This document shows, one piece after another, positions 26,363 to 34,315 of a stretch of DNA of 64,000 bases; the first letter of the stretch is position 1, and each line of letters starts with the position of its first letter. Origin of the DNA: Streptomyces sp. MMG1121 (GTDB lineage: Bacteria; Actinomycetota; Actinomycetes; Streptomycetales; Streptomycetaceae). The DNA is taken from assembly GCF_001280015.1 (NCBI RefSeq), contig NZ_LGDV01000177.1, forward strand, positions 48,284-112,283, written 5' to 3'. The translations under genes were made by a program, and so were the position numbers. The notes below the pieces were generated by a model. The model was not told where the DNA came from. It searched no databases and was given only the letters and a program-made list of their open reading frames with translations.

Positions 26363-28516
26363 TCAGCCCGTCGCGTCCACCAGTGCCAGATCGTGGAGCC
26401 GTTCCGGTGGGCCCGGCCTCGCGTAGTACCAGCCCTGGGCCGTGTCGCAGCCCAGTATCCGCAACTGCTCGGCCTGGGCGCCGGTTTCGACGCCCTCGAC
26501 GGTGACCGCGAGGTCCAGGCTGTGGGCCAGGGTGACGATCCCCTCGACGATCTTCAGATCGACCGGATCGGCGGGGAACTGCTGCATGCCCTGGGTGAAG
26601 GAGCGGTCCAGTTTGAGGATGCTGACCGGCAGGCGCCGCAGATTCGCCAGGTTCGAGTAGCCCGTGCCGAAGTCGTCCAGCGCGATGTCGACGCCCATCT
26701 CGGCCAGCCGGCGCAGGGGTTTGAGCAGATCGTCGTCGGCGCCGATCAGCGCGGACTCGGTGACCTCCAGGCACAGCGCGTCCGGAGTGACACCCGAGCG
26801 CTCCAGGATGTCGACCGTGTCCTGGACCAGACCCGGATGAGTGAGCTGGCACGGCGACAGGTTGACGTTGATGCGCAGCGGCCCGGCACTCGTCTCCTCG
26901 CCGTACCGTTCACGCCAGGCGCGGGCCTGTCGGATGGACTCCTCCAGCACCCAGCGGCCGAGCGGAACGATCAGGCCGGTGTGCTCGGCGAGCGGGATGA
27001 AGCGGTCCGGGCCGAGGACCCCGTGCTGCGGATGCAGCCAGCGCACCAGGGCCTCGGCTCCGCGCACGCTGCCGTCGCCGAGGTGGACCAGCGGCTGGTA
27101 CTCGATGAAGAACTCGCCGCGCTCCAGGGCGGTCGGCAGGGCCGTGGTCAGGCCGTGCCGGGTGATGGCGCGGGCGTCGGCCTCGGGGTCGGCGAGTTCG
27201 AAGCGGTTGCCGCCCGCCGACTTGGCCCGGTACATGGTGATGTCCGCGCTGCGCAGCACCTCCGCCGCGGTGCGCTCCCCGGCCGGGCCCTCGACGATGC
27301 CGAGGCTGCCGCGCACCATGAGGTCGCGGCCGTCGATGCTGATCGGGGTGACCAGGGCGCTCATGATGCGCTCGGCGAGTTCGTCCACCGTGCGCTCCGT
27401 GCCGGGCCCCGTGATCAGGGCCACGAACTCGTCGCCGCCGAGCCGGGCGACCATCTCGCCGGGCGCGGTCGCGCAGGACTGCAGCCGGTCGGCGACCTCG
27501 ACCAGCAGCCGGTCGCCGGCCGCGTGCCCGAGGCTGTCGTTGATGGTCTTGAAGCCGTCCAGGTCGAGGTAGCACAGCCCGAAGCGCTGTCCCTCGCCGG
27601 CCGCCAGCGCCTTTTCCAGGCGCTCGAAGAACAGGGTGCGGTTGGGCAGTCCGGTGAGCGCGTCGTGCGTGGCCTCGTAGCGCAGCCGGAGGTTGAGCAG
27701 CCGCCGCTCGGTGGTGTCCTCCATCAGGGCGAGCTGGTACTGCGGGTCGCCGTCGGCGTCGCGCAGCAGCGAGACCGTCAGATTGGTCCACAGGACCGTG
27801 CCGTCCGGGCGGTTGAAGGCCTTCTCCATGTGGTAGTGCTCGCGGTTGCCGAGGACCAGCTCCTCGTACAGCTTCCAGGTCTGCGGGGCGTCCTCGGGAT
27901 GCACCCAGTCCTGGACGCGGCGTCCGCGCAGGGTCTGCTCGGAGATCCCGAACATGCGCAGCAGCGCCCCGTTGACCTGGAGGATGTGGCCGTCGAGGTC
28001 GGCGATGCCGATTCCTATGGCCGCGCCCTCGAAGACCGCGCGGAAGCGGGCCTCGCTGGCGTGCAGCGCCTGCGCGACCACACCCTGGGCCCGCAATGCG
28101 GCCTGGGCGATGGACTCCTGCTCGGCGAGGGTGCGCTCGCGCAGCGCCTGCGCGAACCCGGCGGCCATCGTGTGCTGCAACCGCGAGGAACGCAGCCGCG
28201 GTGCGTCCTGGGGGGCCTCGGGGCCGTCCTCGCCGCAGTACAGCACCAGATAGGCGTCGACGCAGTCCAGCGTGCGAGTGAGCGCCTCGGGGTCGGTGCA
28301 GTGCGCGTCCACCAGGGCGGCACCGACCGCCTTCGCGCCGTCCGCGTCGAAGCTGTGCGCCCGCAGCAGCTCGCTCAACCGGCGGGCGAGCGGCAGCAGT
28401 TGCCGTTCGAACTCGACGCGGGTCAGCGAGGTGGAGGTCACCGGGTAGACCGCCCGGCTCCAGATCGTCGCGAACCGGCGCAGTCTGCCCTCCGGCCCGT
28501 CCGGCTCCGCGCTCAC
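26363..28516 (-). CDS. rmdA: PAS-GGDEF-EAL bifunctional c-di-GMP enzyme, RmdA-like
   Basis: 717 aa from GTG, overlapping the methyltransferase stop (GTGA). An N-terminal helical region is followed by PAS (about 150-270, ARFRAVFEGAAIGIGIADLDGHILQVN), GGDEF (about 280-440, with intact RLGGDEFVALI) and EAL (about 460-705, with AEALVRWLHP, NVNLSP, ALDDFGTGYSNL and KLDRSF). No RxxD inhibitory site is seen five residues before GGDEF. Both catalytic motifs are intact, so it could make and degrade c-di-GMP. Architecture, length and neighbourhood match S. coelicolor RmdA (SCO0928), which affects aerial development; orthology is inferred. Confidence 0.85.
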   Translation of the reverse strand: MSAEPDGPEGRLRRFATIWSRAVYPVTSTSLTRVEFERQLLPLARRLSELLRAHSFDADGAKAVGAALVDAHCTDPEALTRTLDCVDAYLVLYCGEDGPEAPQDAPRLRSSRLQHTMAAGFAQALRERTLAEQESIAQAALRAQGVVAQALHASEARFRAVFEGAAIGIGIADLDGHILQVNGALLRMFGISEQTLRGRRVQDWVHPEDAPQTWKLYEELVLGNREHYHMEKAFNRPDGTVLWTNLTVSLLRDADGDPQYQLALMEDTTERRLLNLRLRYEATHDALTGLPNRTLFFERLEKALAAGEGQRFGLCYLDLDGFKTINDSLGHAAGDRLLVEVADRLQSCATAPGEMVARLGGDEFVALITGPGTERTVDELAERIMSALVTPISIDGRDLMVRGSLGIVEGPAGERTAAEVLRSADITMYRAKSAGGNRFELADPEADARAITRHGLTTALPTALERGEFFIEYQPLVHLGDGSVRGAEALVRWLHPQHGVLGPDRFIPLAEHTGLIVPLGRWVLEESIRQARAWRERYGEETSAGPLRINVNLSPCQLTHPGLVQDTVDILERSGVTPDALCLEVTESALIGADDDLLKPLRRLAEMGVDIALDDFGTGYSNLANLRRLPVSILKLDRSFTQGMQQFPADPVDLKIVEGIVTLAHSLDLAVTVEGVETGAQAEQLRILGCDTAQGWYYARPGPPERLHDLALVDATG

Positions 28517-29325
28517 GCCGTGCGCCCCACGCCGGCGAATCCGGAGAAGGCGAACGGATCCTCGTCCTCCGGCGCCGTCTCCGGGCGCCAGTGCGGCATC
28601 GGCACCAGTCCGGGTTCCACCATGTCGTACCCCTCGAAGAACCGCGCGATCTCGTCGCGCGAGCGCATGATCAGCGGGTTGCGAATGTCCTTGTATACGT
28701 CCACCGCCCCCTCGGCCCGCTCGGCGGGCACCGGGATTCCCTCGTACGAGGCATGGGTGAGGATCAGCAGGCTGCCGGGGGCGAGCGCCTCCCGCAGCTC
28801 GGCCACCGCACCGTAGGGGTCGTCCGCGTCTTCCACGAAGTGCAGTATGGCAACGAGCAGGAGGGCCACTGGCCGATTCAGGTCGATCAGCCGCTCCAAC
28901 CGGGGGCTCGCGAGGATCTCCTGGGGCTTGCGGAGGTCCGCCGCGATCACGTCCGCGTGCTCCTCGCCCGCCAGCACCGCCTCGCTGTGCGCGACGGCGA
29001 CCGGGTCGTGGTCGACGTAGACCACGCGCGCGCCCGGTGCCGCCGCCCGGGCCACCTCGTGGACGTTGCCGAACGTCGGGATGCCCGAGCCGATGTCGAG
29101 GAACTGGGTGAGGCCCGCCTCGGCCGCGAACCGCACGGCCCGGCGCATGAACGCCCGGTTGGCCTGCATGGTTTTGGGCAGGCCGGGCATGAACTCCATC
29201 GCCTTGCGAGCAGCTTCCCGGTCGACCTCGAAGTTGTGCGAACCGCCCAGGTAGTAGTCGTAGATCCGCGAGACGCTCGGCACCGAGATGTCGATGCTCC
29301 GTGGGGCCCAGGCGGGACGCTCCAT
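28513..29325 (-). CDS. DUF574 SAM-dependent methyltransferase
   Basis: 270 aa from ATG 29325 with GGAGAG 6 nt upstream; a longer frame exists but lacks a comparable site. It opens MERPAWAPRSIDISVPSVSRIYDYYLGGSHNFEVDR, the signature of the S-adenosyl methyltransferase family PF04672. The SAM pocket FLDIGSGIPTFGNVHEVA and VVYVDHDPVAVAHS are present. The family is abundant in actinobacteria and its substrates are mostly unknown. The stop overlaps the start of the RmdA-like gene by four bases, so the two are co-translated. Confidence 0.88.
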   Translation of the reverse strand: MERPAWAPRSIDISVPSVSRIYDYYLGGSHNFEVDREAARKAMEFMPGLPKTMQANRAFMRRAVRFAAEAGLTQFLDIGSGIPTFGNVHEVARAAAPGARVVYVDHDPVAVAHSEAVLAGEEHADVIAADLRKPQEILASPRLERLIDLNRPVALLLVAILHFVEDADDPYGAVAELREALAPGSLLILTHASYEGIPVPAERAEGAVDVYKDIRNPLIMRSRDEIARFFEGYDMVEPGLVPMPHWRPETAPEDEDPFAFSGFAGVGRTA

Positions 29326-29517
29326 GTATCTCTCCAAGGCGTGGACGACAGGCGTAGGCGATCCGGTGTTCGAGCAGAGGCTACTGATCGCCTGCCAAAG
29401 GGGCGACCCGAACCGGAAATTGACCATCCGTTCCCGGTCACTGCCTGCGGCATGTGCCGGTCCGAACCCGCTGCGTGACGACCGCCCCTACCTGGGCTTC
29501 ATCCGCCCAGCACAACG

Positions 29518-29552
29518 GTCCGCCCCCTCCGTGCGGTGCGGAGGGGGCGGAC
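29518..29552. terminator. strong hairpin terminator after the SCO0930-family gene
   Basis: GTCCGCCCCCTCC (29518-29530) pairs perfectly with GGAGGGGGCGGAC (29540-29552), a 13-bp stem extendable to 14 bp, around a 7-9 nt loop. It lies 50 nt beyond the lipoprotein stop and about 190 nt upstream of the methyltransferase start, insulating the two minus-strand units. There is no T-run. Confidence 0.75.
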
Positions 29553-29601
29553 CTCGGTGGCGCTCCGGGCCGGGCGGGGCGATCGACCCTGGGGAGGTGA
29601 T

Positions 29602-30564
29602 CTACTTGCCCGGCGCGCCGACCGGCTTGCCGTCGGGCGAGACGGCGTACCAAGTGCCGCCCACGCCCTGACCGTTGGTGTCACCAGGGGCCTTGTCCCC
29701 GGAGAAGGTGTAGATCGGCCAGCAGTTGACGGTCATCTGCTTCACACCGTCGGGACGGGTGAAGCCCATCAGGCCCTTCTTCTTGACGCCCTTCGTGTCC
29801 TGCTCCTTGACCGGAGCGACCGCGGGCCACTTCTCGAGGCAGGCTCCGGTGCAGTTCGAGACGGACTTGGGCCAGGCCTCGTCCTTCAGGAAGCGGTAGA
29901 CCGTCCTGCCGTTCTTGTCGACGACGATGTCGCCGAGCTTGGGGTCCTTGCGGACGGACAGGCCGGGCAGGGCGGCCAGCGAGGCCTTCTTGCCGTCGGG
30001 CGCCAGCGCGAACCACTTGCCGCCCACACCCTGGCCGTTGACGTCACCGGCGCTGGCGTCCTTGGCGTAGCGGTACGCGGGCCAGCCGCCGACGGTGAGC
30101 TGCTTGGTGCCGTCGCTGCGGGTCACCTCGCCGAGCAGCGACTTGTCGATGCCGGCACCCGCACTGGCATCGCCGGCGGGCACCGGCGGCCAGGTGGTGG
30201 CGCAGTCGCCGTCACAGTTCGACTTGGGCGGGTCGGCGGTGTCGCTGTCGAAGCGGTAGAGGGTGAGGCCGGAGCCGTCGGTCAGGACGTTGCCGAGGTC
30301 GGGGTTGGCGGCCACGGTGAGCTTGCCCGCGGGGGCGGCCTGGGTCGGGGAGGCGGTGCTCTTGTTGCCGTCGGCGCCGTAGCCGTTGCCCGCGCCGGTG
30401 CCGACGGCGGCGCCGCCGGTCGGGCTGCCCGCGGGCGCGGTGGCCCCGACGTTCTGGGCCGCGGCGGCCGGACCGGCGCTGTTGTCCTGACCGCACGCCG
30501 TCGTCAGCGCCAGCACCGAGGCGGCTGTGGCCACCAGTGCGGCGGTCCGCCAGGAGGTCTTCAT
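29602..30564 (-). CDS. SCO0930-family lipoprotein with two PF03640-type repeats
   Basis: 320 aa, ATG with GGGGAG 9 nt upstream. A lipoprotein signal (MKTSWRTAALVATAASVLA, lipobox LTTAC) is followed by an Ala/Gly/Thr-rich linker (about 26-80). Two copies of the secreted-repeat module follow: LTVAANPDLGNVLTDGSGLTLYRFDSD with CDGDCATTWPPV, and LSVRKDPKLGDIVVDKNGRTVYRFLKD with CTGACLEKWPAV. Each is followed by a GGWPAYRYAKD- or NCWPIYTFSGD-type ending. The paired Cys in each repeat suggest disulfides. The lipoprotein should sit on the outer face of the membrane; its function is unknown. Confidence 0.88.
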   Translation of the reverse strand: MKTSWRTAALVATAASVLALTTACGQDNSAGPAAAAQNVGATAPAGSPTGGAAVGTGAGNGYGADGNKSTASPTQAAPAGKLTVAANPDLGNVLTDGSGLTLYRFDSDTADPPKSNCDGDCATTWPPVPAGDASAGAGIDKSLLGEVTRSDGTKQLTVGGWPAYRYAKDASAGDVNGQGVGGKWFALAPDGKKASLAALPGLSVRKDPKLGDIVVDKNGRTVYRFLKDEAWPKSVSNCTGACLEKWPAVAPVKEQDTKGVKKKGLMGFTRPDGVKQMTVNCWPIYTFSGDKAPGDTNGQGVGGTWYAVSPDGKPVGAPGK

Positions 30565-30875
30565 CGTCAACTCCCCATTATCGCCTGGATGTTGCGGAGA
30601 CTTGCTGCGCCGCCGCACGGCCATGGGTACGCGGCGGAGGGGGCGGAGCGTTCAACGGGGACGGGAAGTTCTTCGGGAATTTCTTGGGGAACTTCATTCC
30701 GGATCCGGTGACGCGCGCTGCCTCGGCTCGGGGTGCGGCGCCTCGGCAGGAGGCGTACGCGGGCGCACGTTTCACGCCAACCGCACACTTCGACGCGTCA
30801 AACCATTGATCATGCGATGTACCCCCTTCGGATCAATCCCGGCGCACTACGGCACATGACCTCCTTTCACCCTTC
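30565..30875. other. intergenic region between divergent surface-protein genes
   Basis: 311 bases separate the SCO0930-family gene (minus) from the proline-rich gene (plus). It holds a three-unit 12-bp repeat at 30663-30698. Short frames on both strands cross it, but none has a ribosome binding site with a credible protein. G+C drops around 30780-30870. I found no hairpin terminator or tRNA-like structure; promoters for both flanking genes presumably lie here. Confidence 0.5.
30663..30698. repeat. three tandem 12-bp units
   Basis: GGGAAGTTCTTC, GGGAATTTCTTG and GGGAACTTCATT follow one another without a gap. The shared frame GGGAA-TTC puts a GAA-N1-TTC element every 12 bases, a little more than one helical turn. 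They lie about 100 nt upstream of the SCO0930-family start, where an activator or repressor might bind; read as protein the minus strand would give KFPK-type repeats. Confidence 0.5.
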
Positions 30876-31289
30876 ATGATCTCGGTCGTGCATGGACCCG
30901 AAGTGACTCGATGCGCGCCCGCCGTAAGGGTGTTGGCCCTGTTGACACTGAGCTGGACCCTGGTGGGCTGCCCGGCCGGCAGCGCGTCGGCCGACGCCTG
31001 CGCGTACGCCTCCACGGGACCGGACGGCACGGTGGCGGTCGCCTGGGCCGGCGGCGACCACTGGCCCACTCCCCCGCCCTGCCCCAAGCCGACACCGCCG
31101 CCGTGCCCGCCCACGCCGGCCCCCAGGCCGAAGCCCGCGCCGCGGCTCTCGTCGGCCCCGGTGAGCTATCCGGCGTACCACCCGCACCCCGTGGCGCACA
31201 CCGCGCCCGATCACACCACGCCGGTCACCTACGTCCTGCTCATCACCGTCCCCGCGATCGTCGCCGTCGCGGCCCTGCGCCCGCGCTGA
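30876..31289 (+). CDS. proline-rich exported membrane protein
   Basis: 137 aa as called. The N-terminus has a signal-like segment, VRVLALLTLSWTLVGC, whose LVGC could be a lipobox. A region of Pro-Thr-Pro-Cys repeats follows (HWPTPPPCPKPTPPPCPPTPAPRPKP, seen in pieces), and the C-terminus is hydrophobic (TYVLLITVPAIVAVAAL) and ends RPR. No ribosome binding site fits the ATG at 30876; GTG codons near 30890-30903 are alternatives. It resembles small proline-rich secreted proteins of Streptomyces. The next gene follows after 33 nt. Confidence 0.6.
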   Translation: MISVVHGPEVTRCAPAVRVLALLTLSWTLVGCPAGSASADACAYASTGPDGTVAVAWAGGDHWPTPPPCPKPTPPPCPPTPAPRPKPAPRLSSAPVSYPAYHPHPVAHTAPDHTTPVTYVLLITVPAIVAVAALRPR

Positions 31290-31322
31290 CCCGCCGGGCC
31301 GCTCACCCTCTGGAGGTATCCG

Positions 31323-32087
31323 TTGTCGGATTGGCTTGTTCTCGTCCTCGCGATGCTGGGGGCCTGCGCCGTGGTGGTGGTCGTCACCCTTGTACGGAGC
31401 AAGCGGGCTCCCGAGGACGAGGACCCCAACGAAACCCCGGACGTCATCGAGTACATGACCATGTGGATCGGCGTCGTGTACGCCATCGTCCTGGGCCTCG
31501 CCATCGCGGGCGTGTGGGAGGCCCGCAGCTCCGCCGAGAACTTCGTGCAGAACGAGGCCCAGGCGCTGCACGAGATCTCGGAGCGGGTCCGGGTCTATCC
31601 GCCGACCGTCCGTGACGGCATCCGGAACGACGTCAACGCCTACGTCAGCTACGTCGTCGACCACGAGTGGAAGACGATGGCCCACGACGAGCGCGTCACC
31701 GACCGCGGTACGGCGCTGCTGCAGAAGGTCCGCCAGGACGTCACCGACTACCAGCCGAAGAACGACTTCGAGGCGCAGGCCTACCAGCCGCTGCTGGACC
31801 AGATGACCGCCGCCGACCAGGCCCGCAACGCCCGCGCCGACTCCACCGGGGCCACGATGCCGTCGGTGGTGTGGTGGGGACTGCTCATCGGGGGGCTGGT
31901 CACCGTCGGCATGGTGTTCGCGCTCCAGATCCGGCGCACCAGGCGTGAACTGGTCCTGGCCGGGCTGTTCTCCGCGACCATCGCCTTCATGCTGTTCCTC
32001 ATCTGGGACTTCGACGCCCCCTTCAGCCGGGGCATCGCGGTGACCGCCGAGCCGTTCCAGAACCTGTTCCCGACGATCATCAAATAA
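31323..32087 (+). CDS. DUF4239 membrane protein, TTG start
   Basis: 254 aa. The start is a TTG (31323) with GGAGG at 31312-31316, an ideal spacing, and no nearer ATG or GTG. Hydrophobic segments lie at about 4-22, 46-64, 182-200 and 210-228, with a long hydrophilic, probably extracytoplasmic, loop between the second and third (SSAENFVQNEAQALHEISERV...). This is the DUF4239 (bestrophin-like) layout. Some authors relate the family to channels, but its function is not established. It lies in a run of surface-protein genes. Confidence 0.85.
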   Translation: MSDWLVLVLAMLGACAVVVVVTLVRSKRAPEDEDPNETPDVIEYMTMWIGVVYAIVLGLAIAGVWEARSSAENFVQNEAQALHEISERVRVYPPTVRDGIRNDVNAYVSYVVDHEWKTMAHDERVTDRGTALLQKVRQDVTDYQPKNDFEAQAYQPLLDQMTAADQARNARADSTGATMPSVVWWGLLIGGLVTVGMVFALQIRRTRRELVLAGLFSATIAFMLFLIWDFDAPFSRGIAVTAEPFQNLFPTIIK

Positions 32088-32234
32088 TCCCCCGGACGGC
32101 GCACACCCGTGCCCCATTCGCGCTACTCCGATCGCGCGGGTGTGCAGATGTTCCTAGCGTTCCGGTCATCGAGGTGCATTTCTGACCCAAGCGGAAGAGG
32201 TCCGCACCTGCCCCTCGGGGACCGGAGGAAACAC

Positions 32235-33059
32235 ATGCGCGCGATACGCGTCGCTTCGTCCGCGTTGCTGGGCGTCGGCGTCCTCGCCCTCACCGTACCC
32301 GTGCTCACACCCGCCGTCGCCGGTGACGACGGCCACGACGTCACGCCGCTCGGGTTCCGCCTCGCCCCGTCCAGCATCACGGCCGGCGGCAAGGTGAACC
32401 TGCGCCTCGACCGGGACGGCGGCTGCCGGGGCACCGCCACGGTGTCCTCCGGCGTCTTCGACACGGTACGGATCCCGCCGGAGCGGTCCTCGGCGACCGC
32501 CGTGGTCGACCGGGACGCCAAGCCCGAGGCCGCGTACTCGGTGACGTACCGCTGTGACGGGGTGAGCGGCTCCACCGATCTCACGATCGCCGACGGGCAC
32601 GGCGACGGCCGGAGCGACAGCGGGAACGACGGCCGGAGCAACAGTCGCAACGACAGCGGAAACGACAGCCGGAGCAACAGCGGGAACGACAGCCGCAGCG
32701 ACAGTGGGAACAACGGCCGGAGCAACAGCGGGAACGACAGCGGGAACGACGGCCGGAGCAACAGCCGCAGCGACAGTGGGAACGACGGCCGCAGCGACAG
32801 CCGCAGCGACAGTGGGAACGACAGCCGCAGCGACGACCAGTACCCCGATCAATCCCGCGACTCGTCCCGCGGCGAGTCCCGCGACCAGTCGCCGGACGAG
32901 CCGTTCCAGTCGGCTCAGCACGGGGTGCGGGCCGGTGCGGGCGGCAGCATCGCCGGGTTCGACCTCAAGGAGATCGGCCTCGGCGCGGCGCTGATCGCCG
33001 GCTCGCTCGGCACCGCCTACCACTTCGCGCGCCGCCGGGCCGACGAGGACGGCGGCTGA
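32235..33059 (+). CDS. surface protein: Ig-like domain, 19 tetrapeptide repeats, C-terminal anchor
   Basis: 274 aa, GGAGGA before the ATG. Signal peptide 1-30 (ends PAVAG); a beta-rich domain (35-118) with two Cys (64 and 107), probably a disulfide; 19 tandem tetrapeptides at 125-200 (SGND, GRSN, SRSD types); then GAGGS (234-238), a helix (about 246-264) and a basic tail, ARRRADEDGG. No LPXTG is present. The domain, the GAGGS segment and the anchor are shared with the convergent gene at 33138. The class F sortase at 34316 is a possible partner. Confidence 0.8.
   Translation: MRAIRVASSALLGVGVLALTVPVLTPAVAGDDGHDVTPLGFRLAPSSITAGGKVNLRLDRDGGCRGTATVSSGVFDTVRIPPERSSATAVVDRDAKPEAAYSVTYRCDGVSGSTDLTIADGHGDGRSDSGNDGRSNSRNDSGNDSRSNSGNDSRSDSGNNGRSNSGNDSGNDGRSNSRSDSGNDGRSDSRSDSGNDSRSDDQYPDQSRDSSRGESRDQSPDEPFQSAQHGVRAGAGGSIAGFDLKEIGLGAALIAGSLGTAYHFARRRADEDGG
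32607..32834 (+). repeat. 19 tandem 12-bp units encoding SGND/GRSN/SRSD tetrapeptides
   Basis: 228 bases, exactly 19 units of 12. Each encodes a four-residue unit with pattern (S/G)-(G/R)-(N/S)-(D/N): seven of the units are exactly SGND, and the rest are GRSN, GRSD, SRSD, SRSN, SRND or SGNN. The unit boundary is in codon register, so copy-number changes keep the frame. The resulting stretch is flexible, hydrophilic and close to charge-neutral. Confidence 0.9.
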
Positions 33060-33069
33060 CTGCTCTGCA

Positions 33070-33126
33070 CCGGCGGGCCTTCGCCCCGGCTCCCGCGAGG
33101 GACCGGGGCGAACGTCCGTCCGCCGG
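33070..33126. terminator. bidirectional terminator between convergent surface-protein genes
   Basis: TTCGCCCCGG (33080-33089) and CCGGGGCGAA (33103-33112) form a 10-bp perfect stem with a 13-nt loop. Around it CCGGCGG (33070-33076) and CCGCCGG (33120-33126) add a second, outer stem. It lies between the stops at 33059 and 33138 and would serve both strands. Confidence 0.75.
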
Positions 33127-33137
33127 GCGCCGGGACG

Positions 33138-33983
33138 TCAGATCCGCTTCTCGTTCCGGCGGCGCAGCCAGTACACACCGCCCGCGATCACCGCCGAGCC
33201 CACGAGCGCGCCGCCGATGGCCATGTCGGCCGGCGTGGCACCCGTGGACCTGCTGCCACCGGCACCGCCGTGGACACCGCCGATCACGGTGAACGCGGCC
33301 GATCGGGTCAGGGTCCTGCCGTCACAGCGGACCCTGATGTCGTACCGGCCGGGACGGGCGTCGTGGTCGATGAGGGTGGAACCCCGGGAGGTGTCGTCGC
33401 GGAACGGGTTGAGCCGGGTGGTGGGGAAGACCCCGGAGCCCATGGCGCCGTCGCGGCAGCCGTCCACGGCGACGGTGAGCCGGGCACCTCTCGCGACCAC
33501 GCCGGGCAGGGCGACGATGCGCCGCGGATCGCCGTCGTCCCGCCCGCCGTCACCACGGCCGCCCTCGTCCCGACCACCGTCATCCCGACCACCGCCACTG
33601 CGGCCACCGTCACGACGGCCGCCGTCATCCCGACCACCGTCACGACGGCCGCCCCCGTCGTCGCCACGGCCCCCTCCGTCTTCGCACGCGCAGGAGTCGT
33701 CGCCCCGGCCGAAGTCGTATCCCCGGCCCGGGTCGCGGCCGCTGTCCCCACGGCCGCTGTCCCCACGGCTCCTGTCGCCGAAGCGGCGGTCCCCGTCGTT
33801 GAAGTGACCGTGGATGCGGATTTTGATGTTTCCGCTGATGCCGCCGTTGGCCGGGGTGAAATGTGAGTCGTTCTCGGTCGGGCCGCCGCCGTTGCCCATG
33901 CCGTCCGCGGCGGCCACAGGGACGGCGAGCCCGAGCACGGCGACCGCGGCCCACGCAGCCGCGTGGGCACCTTGGTTTCGCAT
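33138..33983 (-). CDS. surface protein: Gly/Asp/Arg repeat region, Ig-like domain, C-terminal anchor
   Basis: 281 aa, GGAGG before the ATG. Signal peptide 1-26 (ends VPVAAA); a Gly/Asp/Arg-rich segment (about 55-153) made of GGRDD/GGRRD-like units; a beta-rich domain (157-235) with Cys176 and Cys220; GAGGS at 240-244; helix about 252-272; tail WLRRRNEKRI. The domain (DGCRDGAMGSGVFPTTRL, DIRVRCDG) is related to that of the convergent gene (GGCRGTATVSSGVFDTVRI, SVTYRCDG). Here the low-complexity segment precedes the domain instead of following it. Like its partner it has no LPXTG. Confidence 0.8.
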   Translation of the reverse strand: MRNQGAHAAAWAAVAVLGLAVPVAAADGMGNGGGPTENDSHFTPANGGISGNIKIRIHGHFNDGDRRFGDRSRGDSGRGDSGRDPGRGYDFGRGDDSCACEDGGGRGDDGGGRRDGGRDDGGRRDGGRSGGGRDDGGRDEGGRGDGGRDDGDPRRIVALPGVVARGARLTVAVDGCRDGAMGSGVFPTTRLNPFRDDTSRGSTLIDHDARPGRYDIRVRCDGRTLTRSAAFTVIGGVHGGAGGSRSTGATPADMAIGGALVGSAVIAGGVYWLRRRNEKRI

Positions 33984-34315
33984 GTGAACCTCCGCGGGAG
34001 GCGCCCGGGTCCGGTCCCGGTCGATCGGCGAGAAAACACCTCCCGGGAGAGACCCTCGAACCCCGGGAACACGCCCGCATGTCGAGAATGGTCCGTCCTG
34101 GTGAGGCAACACGCCGGACCAAAAGCACACAATCGGATATTGCTGCAGGTCACGGACCGTCAGAAAAATCCAGGAAACGGCAACTCAGATGGCGCACTTC
34201 ACCCGTGGCGGGCCACCCGTTCGCCGGTTGCCCCGTCGCCCACGGCTCGCGCGGGACTTAGCGTTTTCCCATGCGCGACGCACGCGGCGGCGGCCGCGTC
34301 GAGAAGGGATGGCGA
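33984..34315. other. divergent intergenic region upstream of the sortase
   Basis: 332 bases between the surface-protein ATG (minus, 33983) and the sortase ATG (plus, 34316). Local A+T is raised around 34125-34190. A small inverted repeat, GGTC-ACG-GACC, lies at 34148-34158. An in-frame upstream ATG for the sortase at 34271 has only a weak ribosome binding site. No other gene, terminator or RNA is recognisable. Confidence 0.45.

Noticed and set aside
30537..30809. Small plus-strand protein containing GKFFGNFLGNF
   Set aside because: No Shine-Dalgarno and no homology that I recognise; the motif is a by-product of the 12-bp repeat.
32607..32834. CRISPR-like array
   Set aside because: Units are 12 bp without spacers and are in codon register within a secreted protein gene.
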